The position numbers and the translations under genes are program-made. From positions 13,231,289 to 13,295,288 of the forward strand of contig ML677373.1 in NCBI GenBank assembly GCA_007922305.1: a stretch of DNA of 64,000 nucleotides, given 5' to 3'. A model generated the notes under the pieces. The model ran no database searches and was not told where the DNA came from. It saw only the letters and a list, made by a program, of their open reading frames with translations. Numbering within the stretch: position 1 is the first letter of the stretch; every line of letters starts with the position of its first letter. This document shows positions 24,401-36,400 of this stretch, in pieces. Origin of the DNA: Dermatemys mawii (Eukaryota > Chordata > Testudines > Dermatemydidae).

Positions 24401-27400
24401 AGTGTGCAGGATAAGTACCTCCTGCGGCCTCTCTCTGAGGCTATGTCTACACTATGGTGCTGCTGTAGCACTTCTGGTGAAGACACTCTCCCATTGGCTT
24501 AATAACTCCGGCCTCTGTGAGAGGCAGTAGCTGTGTGGGCGGGAGAGCGTCTGCATCCGTGCTTAGGTCAGTGTAACGTACGTTGCTCAGGGATGTCGAC
24601 TGTAAGTCCTACTGAAGTAATTTGTAGTGTAGACGTAGTCTTAAGTCTCTGGAGTTCTCTTGCAGGCACGCACTGCCGCTCTTCACCTCGCTCTTGAATA
24701 TCGTCTGTGCCTATGACCCAGTGGGATACGGGATCCCCTACAACCACTTGCTCTTCTCCGACTACCGGGAGCCCCTCGTGGAGGAGGCGGCCCAGGTGCT
24801 GATAGTCACTTTGGACTACGACACCTCCACCAGCTCAAGCCCCACAGTGGATGGCACCACTACCGGCACTGCCATGGATGATGTGGATGTAAGTTACACC
24901 AGGTTCCTCTCTCGTCCTTGCCCCCTATCTCAAGTGTCTTTTCAGCATATCTTTTTTCTAGGTCTTTCTGATGCTGCCTCCTCTCTACCAAGGGCTTCTC
25001 TAGACCCACACTTGTGTCTCGTCCCAGCTAGGACACTTTCTCATATCCTACAGTACAGGTGTGTGGATGGGCAATGCTGGTGTGATGCCAGCAGCCTCAA
25101 GTCCCTGAAGGCTGCAGTATTCTCTTTAAATACAGCACAGGCAGTCGTGGTACAGGCCTCCCCATGCTGACCTGAAGAGGCCCTCTTCAATGCTACAGAG
25201 AAGTCCAGTCCCTCCACACAACCTCATCTGGCCTTTCTGGTCCTCTCTGGGGCCAATCGAGATGGGTTTTATGCTGTGGACACTTGTCTACTAGGGCCCA
25301 GTCTGACACAGTCCACAGGCCATATTTCCCATAGGCCACTAAACAGCCAGCAGGTGGTAATGACTTTGGTCACAGTGGCTTGTAGGTGAAAGGCCCTTAC
25401 CTCATTCCCAATCCCTCGAGCCATCCAGTGTCCTGGCATTTAGAAACGGAAGTATTTGGATCACTCACTGAGAAGCTGATGATCGGAGAGCTGATGCAAG
25501 TGTCACTAGCCCACGGCCCCAGCTGTTGTTGTTGTTGGTTTGGCTGGTGACGATGGTGAGAATCCCCTTGCTGTGTGCTTACACTTGGCTTCCCAAGGAA
25601 ATTCTGTTACTAATAATTCTTACATTTTCTTTTAATGCAGCCTCCAGGACCAGACAATCTGTTTGTGAATTATTTGTCTAGGATACACAGAGAGGAGGTA
25701 AGGAGCTCCTTCATTAAGACCCTTCCTGATTGATTTCCTGTATATTAGGCTAACCCAGGCCATCACATGCTAGTGTTTCTTTACCCTCTCGGTTGTATGT
25801 TGTAGGACTTCCAGTTCATCCTCAAAGGAGTGGCACGTCTGCTTTCGAACCCATTGGTCCAGACCTACCTGCCAAACTCAACCAAGAAGATCCAATTCCA
25901 TCAAGAGCTTCTTGTTCTCTTTTGGAAACTCTGCGACTTTAATAAGGTGCAGATAAACTAGCACAGTGTGGGGAGACAGACAGACATCACAAGTCAGTTT
26001 TGGAACCAGGAAGTGGTGATACGAATGGGAGAGGGGGTTGGTGACCTCGGAGTACAAAGGGTTTCTGGGGAGCACCGAGCTCGTGCCCAAAGATGCATCT
26101 TTTTAGAATAATGAAATTTCAAGCGTTTAGGGGTGAGCATGCGAGGTACATGGTTGGTTGAGCTGGCCCCTGCTAAGGGATTAGGGGTGATCACGTGACA
26201 CAAGGAGCTCTGACTGTGGCTAGGGATGATTACATGAAACATGATCTCTGGTTGTCATGGGATAAGAGGGAGGATCTTTCATGGATTGCGAACTGGCTAA
26301 AAGACAGGGAACAAAGGGTAGGAATATATAATAAATTTTCAGAATGGAGAGGGATAACTAGTGGTGTTCCCCAATGGTCAGTCCTAGGACCAACCCTATT
26401 CAACTTATTCATCAATGATCTGGAGAAAGGGGTAAACAGTGAGGTGGCAAAGTTTGCAAATGATACTAAACTGCTCAGGATAGTTAAGACCAAAGCAGAC
26501 TATGAAGAACTTCAAAAAGATCTCATGAAACTAAGTGATTGGTCAACAAAATGGTAAATGAAATTTAATGTGGATAATTGTAAAGTAATACACATTGGGA
26601 AAAAAGAACCCCAACTATACATACACTTGTACAGGGTCTAATTTAGTTACAACTAATCAGGAAAAAGATCTTGGAGTCATCCTGGATAGTTCTCTGAAGA
26701 TGTCCACGCAGTGTGCAGCGGCAGTCAAAAAAGCAAACAATGTTAGGAATCATTACAAAAGGGGATAGAGAGTAAGATGGAGAATATCTTATTGCCCTTA
26801 TATAAATCCATGGTGCCCCCACATCTTGAATACTGCATACAGATGTGGTCTCCTCATCTCAAAAAAGATAGACTGGAATTAGAAAAGATTCAGAGATGAG
26901 CAACTAAAATGATTACGGGTTTGGAACAGACCCCATATGAAGAGAGATTAAAGAGCCTACGACTTTTCAGCTTGGAAAAGAGAAGACTAAGGGGAGATAT
27001 GATAGAGGTATATAAAATCATGAGTGATGTGGAGAAAGTGAATAAGGACAATTATTTACTTGTTCCCATAATATAAAAACTAGGGACCACCAAATGAAAT
27101 TAATGGGGAGTAGGTTTAAAACAAATAAAAGGAAGTTGTTCTTCACACAGCGCACAGTCAATCTGTGGAACTCTTTGCCTGAGGAGGCTGTGAAGTCTAG
27201 GACTATAACAGGGTTTAAAAGAGAACTAGATAAATTCATGGAGGTTAAGTCCATTAATGGCTATTTGCCAGAATGGGTAAGGAATGTATCCCTATCCCTG
27301 TTTTATCAGATGGTGGTGATGTATGGTAGGAGAGAGATCACTTGATCATTACCTATTAGGTTCACTCACTCTGGGGCAGCTGGCATTGGCCACTGTTGGT

Positions 27401-30400
27401 AGACAGGATACTGGGCTGGATGGACCTTTGGTCTGACCCAGTATGGCCTTTCTTATGTTCTTCTCACTAGCAGTTAGTGATGACTACGTAAACCACGGAA
27501 CTCTGGCTGCACTGGTCCCTGATGAGCAAGAAGATGAGAACATGAGACTTGTGCCAGTCCCTCTGAGGGGTTACAAGTGATCTTAAGAGATGGGCTCTGA
27601 CTCCTCTGACCAAGGACTAGGATGAGACCCAGAGCAGTGTGTGAAAAAATTCTAACAATATTTTAAAAGTAAAAGAGTTAATTAAATCCCTATGAGACAG
27701 AATGGCTGGATTGCTCCCCTGAAGCAGGACACATGTAGGCCTGGATGGCTAGGCGCAGCGGAGAGGCTGCCCCATTCCTTTCTTTTCTCATTACCCACTG
27801 GCTGGGATCAGTGACTAAACAGTCCAGTCACATTTTAAAAAGCAGTCTCAGATTTTGGATGCTGCGCTTGAGACACACGGAGCCTCCCAAAGAGACCTAC
27901 AAATCCTCAGTCCCTCTGAAAATTGGACCCTAGATAACTCAAGCTAACAGCCACTTCTGGAAATGCAGGTCTGGGTGTCAGTCTCCTTTTTCTATCTAGG
28001 ATGTGAAAGCACCTTTGACTGGCTTGTCAGGGCTGATACCTGGACCTGCTACAGCAGAGTTTCTGGAGAAAACAGAACCTGTCTGAGATTCTTACCTCCT
28101 TCCTTCTCTTTCAGAAATTCCTCTTCTTCGTGCTGAAGAGCAGCGATGTGCTTGACATCCTGGTTCCAATCCTCTACTTTCTCAATGACGCCAGAGCAGA
28201 TCAGTGTAAGTTCTATAGCCGCTGTTCCAAAGCCTGGGCTGCAGATTCAGCTCTGGAAGGGTGTCCCTGATCCGCTGGACAGCAAGAGACAGACAGTGGG
28301 TCCCATTTCTGCTCTCAACCCCCCGTCTCCCCAGTAAATCAGGAGTTTCTCCACTCAAATGACTATGGTTAAACTGGTGTAAGTGAGGACGACGAGGACA
28401 GGTGTCTGCAATTCAGAGACTCTAGGCCTCACACAGGAATTTCATGGAAGAAAAAATGAGTCCGTGCGAATCCTTCACTATCCTGGGGTTGACCTCAGAA
28501 ATGTTCTGGACCCCAGGCTGCTGGAAGCAGGAGAGATTCGTTACCTTCCTCTTCCAGCTTCATTCCTGGAGGCTGCAGGAGTTTCTGACAATAGGTTGTT
28601 TCCTTGCTCTCCTTGCTGCTGCAGGAGATGGAGATAGGTTCCTCCCATGCAGTGCCGTTATGTGGGCAGTTCTGTTGTGGTTTCTCCTTTGGTCTCGTTC
28701 TGTTTCTTTTCTCTTTTTCCTGCCCTTCCTTCTCCAGTGGCCAGCTGGCTTCAGCATTGTGCTTCTTTCTGCAGCTCGAGTGGGACTGATGCACATCGGC
28801 GTCTTCATCCTGTTGCTGCTCAGTGGGGAGCGGAACTTTGGCGTCCGCCTGAACAAGCCGTACTCTGTGCGAGTGCCCATGGACATCCCTGTCTTCACAG
28901 GGACGCACGCGGATCTTCTCATCGTCGTGAGTGTGATTCTGGCAGGCACTGCCTGCCCCTGCTAGTTCCTGCTTCATCCAGCCACATTTCACCCACCCTC
29001 TTCCTGCTTTTACCCTTTGAACCCTGGTACATGCCAGCCAGTGAGGAGCCAGAAAGACCTGGATGCCTGTCACTGAAGTGTCTGAGCATTCGTGGGATCC
29101 TTGCATCCTACTAAGTGAGAGGATATGTCTTGCAAGGAGCATGAGAGGAGAGGTTTTGGTACAGGATGGTTATTCCAAAGGGCAGGGCACTGGTGTGGAG
29201 GTGGACAGATATCCCAAAGAAGTGATGGGGTGGGGTGGGGTTAGCATCACTGGGGCAGAACTGGTCCTTAGGAAAGGGGGAAGGGTGGTCTTGTTCCAGG
29301 TCATTTGTTTTAAAGCACAAGTCATTTCGTCTCTCTGTGCCTCAGTTTCCCCAGCTGTAAAAATGCTTACCTCCACCTCATAGGGCTATTGTGAGGTTAA
29401 ATTCACTCATTGAGGTGTGTGAGGTGCTGAAGTATTATGGTGCTGAGCACCATAGAAATGCCTGTAAGCCCATGTATTCTAGCGGCTGGGGCTGAAATCT
29501 GCTGCAAAGCCCCAGGGTTTCTGTTGTGCTCTAGTATAGCAGAGCAGAGTTTCTGCAGCAGCTTCAGGTAGACTTTAAAAATGAAGGCCTGTAGTGAATG
29601 AAATATGAATATGAATAACCCAATCAGTAAAGTGTCCCCTGTGCTGTTTATTTGATATTAAATTCAATGTATTTTATACTGCATCTAAATTATCATTGGG
29701 CTGCAGACTTTTGTGTTGACAGTGTATTACTGCAATGGAGTGAGGTAGGGGGCAAACTGAAATTTCTCTCAGCTGGTCAGGAGGCAGCCGGGGCCTTTGG
29801 TGCCTGGGGAGGCATGGAAGTGAGTGAGATTGTGGGATAAGATTGTGGATGTTTCTGCTAAAATTGGCAGTGAAATTGTTAGCTCGTATTGGTGTTTGTG
29901 CCATCACTAGGTTTCAGGGTTAACACCCTGTTGCGATGAATAGGGCAGGTCACACCTCTCTTGTTTCAGGTTGTCTGCAGACTTCAGGAAGATGGCACCA
30001 CGTCAGCTTGCGCTCCGTTTCTGTTTTTAATATGCCCTTAACTGTAAGCTCTGGAAAGGAGTCTGTATAAATGGAAGCTTAGACTCCCGGAGCACAAGCT
30101 ATGGCAAGGGCTGCATTCCATGCCTGTCTAATTGCAGAGTACACGGGCCCAACCTAGGAATGAATGTTGTTAGGAAGCTATTTGCATTGGGGTGGGACTG
30201 GTATTTGTGGGGATAGTGGTTTCAACAGTGTGAATGTGCTGGCTCTCCCATTGCTTAAGTCCTTCCTTGCTGTAGGTCTTTCACAAGATCATAACCAGTG
30301 GGCACCAGCGGCTGCAGCCCCTCTTTGACTGCCTGCTCACCATCATTGTGAACGGTAAGCAGCCCTCCAGAGGGAGGGATCTGGGTTTTCCTGGTAATTT

Positions 30401-33400
30401 AAGTGTAGGAACCTAATTTGCCTAGGTTTGGTAGCATTGGCTGGTCCAGTTTAACTTCTAGCCAGCATTGAAGGTAACAGAAGTACTGGAGAGGCACCTG
30501 TGGAAATGGAGCTGGAGTTGGATGGCCAATGAATTAGACCCCTCTCCTTGGGAGCTTTCCCTGCAGAGGAGGGTGGGAACAAGGTAGAGGGGTAACCTGA
30601 ACAAGGGCAAAAAGAGCTAAATTAAGTGTTGGGACAGGACTGAAGAGTTGTAATACTAACTCTTCTTCAGAAGGTGGCGCCAGTGGTTTTCCGATGAAGG
30701 TAGGTGGGTCTGAATTATAGCCAATGATGTCTATTCTATAGGATGATTTAACGAAAAAACCCTGTAGAGAGAATCTCTCTGTCCTCAGTTCTGTAGGTTT
30801 TCATTGAGTGATTTCTATGGGTCCCTGCTGGGTTGATCCCTCTTACTCCTTATTGACAAGTCTCATAGGATATATGTGGGCAGATCGGTGAAGGCTTACA
30901 GTGGGATTTTCTTATCAATTAACCTGCTCTCACTGATCATCCTTCTCTCTCCACTCTTCCCATTCCTTCCTCTTCCCTTCCCATAGTGTCTCCCTACCTG
31001 AAATCTCTTTCCATGGTTGCTGCCAACAAGCTGCTGCACCTCCTGGAGGCTTTTTCCACCACTTGGTTCCTCTTCTCCACAGTCCAGAACCACCATCTCG
31101 TCTTCTTCCTGCTGGAGGTTTTCAATAACATTATACAGTACCAGTTTGATGGTAAGTGGCTAAAGATCAGCCAGCCCTGACTTCATTCTGCTGTCTTAGC
31201 CCAAGGAGCCTGGGGAGGAATTTCAGAGAAAATGTTGCTCTGAGATACAGACTGTTCACTCTTCTTTGCCCAAGAAAGATGGTACAGAAACCAGCTAGCA
31301 GCAGGCTTGTCTAGATTAGAGAAGCCTGACTAAAAATCCCTTCTGCTCTCAGTTACTGAAATGTCATTTTCTTGACTCTTGGGATGTCGTCATTTCACTA
31401 GTTCTCCAGTCCTCACAGTGAAGGTAAAGATTGTGTCACGGTTATTTTTAGTAAAAAGTCACGGACAAGTCATGGGCAGTAAACAAAAATTTATAGAAAC
31501 ACATGACCTGCCTGTGACTTTTACAAAAAATAATGGAGGGGCGTCTGAAGGGGGATGACTGAAGCCAGAGGCCTGTGTGAGGAAGAGAGCCCGAGCCCTT
31601 TTGCGGTGGTGTGGGTTCAGCACCCACTGCCATACTGGCTGACAGCTCTGAGGTCCCTGCTGCAGCCCCAGTGGTTGATGGCTCCAGATTCCCCACCACC
31701 CATAGTGGCTCAGAGCTCTGGATGCCCCTGCTCACAGCCTCTGGGAGCTCCAGATGCCCCTCACCAGCTGACAGCTACGCCCCACCACCCTGGGGCTGAA
31801 GCTGAAAATGTCACGGAGGTGTCTGGAAGTCACAGAATCCATGATTTCCATGACATAACCTTATAATTAATCATAGTGTCTTCCAGCCTAGACAGGATCT
31901 GAATTTCTCAGGTCTTTATGTCACAAAGGGCGCAAGTCCAGTTTTCCTCTTGTGCAAGTTGCCTTTATTGGTGGAGGTGAGGCTTTCTGAACTGCCAGGT
32001 GCCCTGCTAAAGCATGTTGGGTTACTGTGTTCCCTTTGGGATGCCCTGGTTCCTGGTGATAGATCATGTTAGAGATCTTGGAACTTTTTCTCTCTGCTCA
32101 TTTTGTTGCTGTGATTCCCAGGAAACTCCAGCTTGGTCTACGCCATCATCCGCAAGCGGAATGTTTTTCACCAGCTGGCCAACTTGCCCACGGATGCTCA
32201 GTCCATCCAGAAAGCTCTGCAGCGCAAGAAGAAGACTCCAGAGCCCATTTCTCGCACCAACTCCCAGGATGGGCTCTCCATGGAAGGGTCCCGCCCCGCT
32301 GCTCCTGCTGAGCCAGGGACACTGAAGACTAGTCTGGTAGCAACTCCAGGTCAGCCTTGGTTAACTCTTACAGTGGGAGTTTGGTTAGGAGGGCCTGGAG
32401 GCCTTCTCAACAAGATGTGGCCAGGACTCAGCCTTCGCTTGGGTTTTGGAAAAGTCTAAGGGCTTGTCTATAGGAGCAGGTTGCACCAGTGTAACTGTAA
32501 GGGTTTAAAAATGATTAACATCTGCTCAACGTTCATTGGTCATCAAAAAGGCTAAGAGAATGTTGGGAATCATCAAGAAAGGGATAGATAATAAGACAGA
32601 AAATATCATGTTGCCTCTATATAAATCCATGGTACGCTCCCATCGTGAATATTGTGTGCAGATGTGATCGGCCCATCTCAAAAAAAGATATATTGGAATT
32701 TGAAAATGTTTAGAAAAGGGCAACAAAAATGATTAGGTAAATGGAACGGCTTCCGTATGAGGAGAGATTAATAAGACTGGGACTTTTCAGCGAGGAAAAG
32801 AGATGGCTAAGGGGAGATATGATTGAGGTCTATAAAATCATGATTGGCATAGAGAAAGTAGATAAGGAAGTGTTTACTACTTCTCATAACACAAGAACTA
32901 GGGGTCATCAAATGAAATTAATAGGCAACAGGTTTTAAACAAACAAAGGTAGGTATTTCTTCACACAATGCATAGATTCTCTACCACCCATGGTGGCTCA
33001 AAGCTCTGGATGCCTCTGCCCACAGCGTCTGGGAGCTCCAGGTGCCCCTCACCAGCTGACAGCTACGCCCCACCACCCTGGGGCTGAAGCTGAAAATGTC
33101 ACGGAGGTCAACTTATGGAACTTCTTGCCTGAGAATGTTGTGAAGGCCCAGACTATAGGGTTCATTAAAGCACTAGATAAATTCACGGATAGATCCATCA
33201 ATGGCTATTAGCCAGGATAGGCAGGGATGGAGTCCCTACCTTCTGTTTACCAGAAGCTGGGAATGAGCGACAGGGAATGGATCACTTGATGATTGCCTGT
33301 TCTGTTCATTCTCTCTGAAGCACCTGGCATTGGCCACTGTCCGAAGACAGAATACTGAGCTAGATGGACCTTTAGTCTGACCCATTATGGCCGCTCTTAT

Positions 33401-36400
33401 GTTCTAATGAGGCAGAAAGCTGTGGGCGCTCTTTTCTCAGGGTAAGAGTGGCTTGATGCAGTTAAACCTGTTCCAAAGTGACATAGGCTAAACTAAACTG
33501 AAATAAGCCATCTTAGGCTCAATGAAGAAGCTCCACATAGCCTTGGGCCCAGTTTATTGGTTTGGATTCACCCTTGATGTTATACGAGTGACTCTTGCTC
33601 CTGGAGACACAGTCGTTCCTTTACCTGTATGGGATGGGGGTTATTGCAAAGGGAGAGCATTTCAGATGGAAACAGAAGTGCAGGGAATTTGTTTTTGTAG
33701 GACCTAAAGGATAGGCCACTTCAGAGCTCTTGCTCAGAATCTCTGACTCTCCCTCTGAATTCAGGCATTGACAAGCTCACAGAGAAATCGCAGGTATCGG
33801 AAGATGGGACCATGCGCTCCCTAGAGGCAGAATCTTCACAGTCTCCTTCGGAGGGTAGCCCAGCTGCGGTCATTAGTGACACAGAGTCCTGGAGCGGGGT
33901 AAGGCCCTGTGCTCCTCTCCTGCATGGAAAGGTCTGTAAAACAGCACCAAAAGGGTGAAAGTCTATGAGCCCTGAAGGAGAGGCCCGGACAAAATCCATA
34001 CAAGGACTGCCTTCATCCAAGGGGTAAAGTGTATGGTCCTAAAGCAGATTGCAAAGCAGTAGAATTTAAAAACGCCCGTAGCTCAAGGACACTGCCAACC
34101 TCGCCTTCTTCCCCTACAGAGCTTGACTGAGACTTTCATGTAAAGCAGCAGCAGGTCCACTGTTTGTGCAGCTAAGGAGATGCTTCACACTCTGTGAATC
34201 ACCACAGTGCTTGACTCCCAGGCCTTTGTCACAGTGTTGGCCTGCTACTTTCCCATCAAGAACCACCAAGCTGCACTATTCCAGTTCCAGCCAAGCCAGC
34301 CTGCTCTTTTATTGTATGCCATTAATTCTTCAGCCAGCCCTTTCCGTGCAATACTGCAAACCCTGAGGCTCTTTCTCAGGGCACACCTCATGTGCTGGCA
34401 TTTAGGCCCTCTCCCTGATAGGGAAGGCATATTTATAGATGTGGCTCTGCGTAAGCACTCGTCCCTAATGCGGGAAATTCTTCTAATTTTTGTTATCTTT
34501 CATTTTATTTTTCAGGAATTTCTATTTCATTTTATCCTGGCATGCTCTGGGAGGGAGTGGGGCGCTGTGGGGGGTGGGTTATAGAGCAAACCATCCCACA
34601 CTCATGCTGTAGTAGCAGCAGCTCTTGTCCTGCAGGGCTGGGGCTGGCTCCCCACTCTCGGTGGTGTGATCTGGCAGTGCCACGTTGCAGTACCTGGAGC
34701 AGGGAGCCAGAGCCAGGCCTAGCCCCACGGACAGGAGCTACAGGAGCCACTGCAGTGGAGTTTTTGTCTTATGTTATTTGAATAGTTTTTCATTTTATTT
34801 TGTTGTTTTGCATTTGCGAAAAAGATGGTGCTCCTATTCATTATCCACCATGGGGTTTTGTTTCCCTATGGACATTGCACCTCCGGCAACTGGAGTGCAA
34901 GTCTATCCCTTGTACAATGTGACCTTTCCTCAACTTCTCTTCTGGGTTGCCTGAGGCTTGTTTGAAATGGCTGGTCAATCGCACCTATATAAATTCACCC
35001 AGGGTAGAACAGAAGTGGGCAGGGGGTAGTCGTTTGGTTTGGTGGTATATATGTGTTGGAACCTGCCTAGAGTAAATGTGGTTAAAGTAAAACTCCATTG
35101 CAGTGAAATTAGTATTTGTATAAGTACCCAAGAGCCCTACTCATGGACCAGTAGCCCTGGATTGTCTCAGCATTGTAATGTGCAGGCTGCTCTCTCAAAC
35201 ACAGACAGCCGCTGCTTAGAGTGAAGCTGGCACGGCTGATCTCAGCTCTCATTTAAAACAAATCCAGTTTCTTCCCTTGGGAAGATGGCTTGAGAAATGT
35301 AAATTGCTTTCTTGGTCTGAAAGTTTGTCACAGATTTCCCTTAAAGATCACAGGTTATTCATGGCCTTTGCCCTTCATCCCCCGGGCTGCCTGGGATGGG
35401 ACTTTGAGACTTGTGAAACCTTCCAGCATGGGCACCTAGATGGCTGCATAGGACCCAGTCCAATGACCATCATGAGGAGCTCTGTCTAGGCTGCTGCTTA
35501 TTTGCACTTGGGCTTCCACAGATTCCCTTTCCCTTGCCAGCTGGCTGCCTACAGCTGAATGACTCATGCATTATGAGATATAGCAGCTCAAAGGCACCAT
35601 TGCACTGAGCAAGGGACCCCATCTCCTCTAATGACTCTATCTGTGGTGTTAGTTATACATGGGCTTAGGGGCTTATATGGGCTGATCACATGGCCCAAAG
35701 GCAGGACTGGGGCCATGGAGTCCAATCTTGCAGACACCTACACATGCGAGTAACTATGTGCATGAGTCCAACGGGACGACTTGCATACCTAAGTGTTGAC
35801 AGGCCTGGGGCCCAGCAGTAGACTTGATAAGATAAGCAGCAAAACCTAGGGAGTAGTGGGGTGAGGAAGGGTCGGGGTTATAATAGTGCAGTCACTTGAT
35901 ACTTCAGTTTAGGCACATGCCGGTCTCCATGGATCCACACTGATCTAGTTGGTTCAGACCATCTAAACAAAGTGAGCAGGGAACACTTGAGTAAATCATG
36001 GCCCTTTTCTAAACTGGCTGTTTCCATACTCTTCTCCCCACCTGCAAGACCCTTAGCTCAGTAGTGTGAAGTTCACTCTCCTGCCCACTCTGAATTAAAA
36101 CACTCCATTGAGCTTACTGCAATGATCTCCTCTTATCAGCGGGAACCATCTCGAAAGCATCTTTGTTTAACATATTGCAGCATAATTCCATCCAACGTCC
36201 CCTAAATATGTCAGCAGTGAGCCAGCTATTAGGTGATGGCGGGAAGTGGGGAAGGACTATGGGAGAGAGAGAGAAAGAGGAAGGGGGGCAGGTCTGCTAA
36301 AACAGGTATTTTTATGAATTTATTTTTAGAAGCTTGATTGAAACAGGATACTGGAACTGAACCATAAGGATGTTATAACTGCAAACATTGCAAAACCGCC

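Larger units (their letters stand above)
32350..33764 (+). other. HID1 intron 14: nested DNA transposon and CR1 LINE
   Basis: A DNA-transposon terminus (AAGGGCTTGTCTATAGGAGC at about 32458) reads up to about 32505. A CR1 LINE follows (32510-33408). Sequence resembling the other half of the transposon resumes to about 33545, where AGCTCCACATAGCCTTG is the inverted counterpart of the left end. I infer that the CR1 copy inserted into an older transposon. No gene signal other than the flanking HID1 exons. Confidence 0.6.

Noticed and set aside
26240..27465. A functional reverse transcriptase or domesticated gene
   Set aside because: The catalytic box is FAND, and there are frameshifts and stops; it is a dead CR1 copy.
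28495..29142. 215-residue open frame on the - strand across HID1 exon 11
   Set aside because: It is the reverse shadow of a conserved coding exon; it shows no family resemblance, and the + strand frame is clearly the real one.
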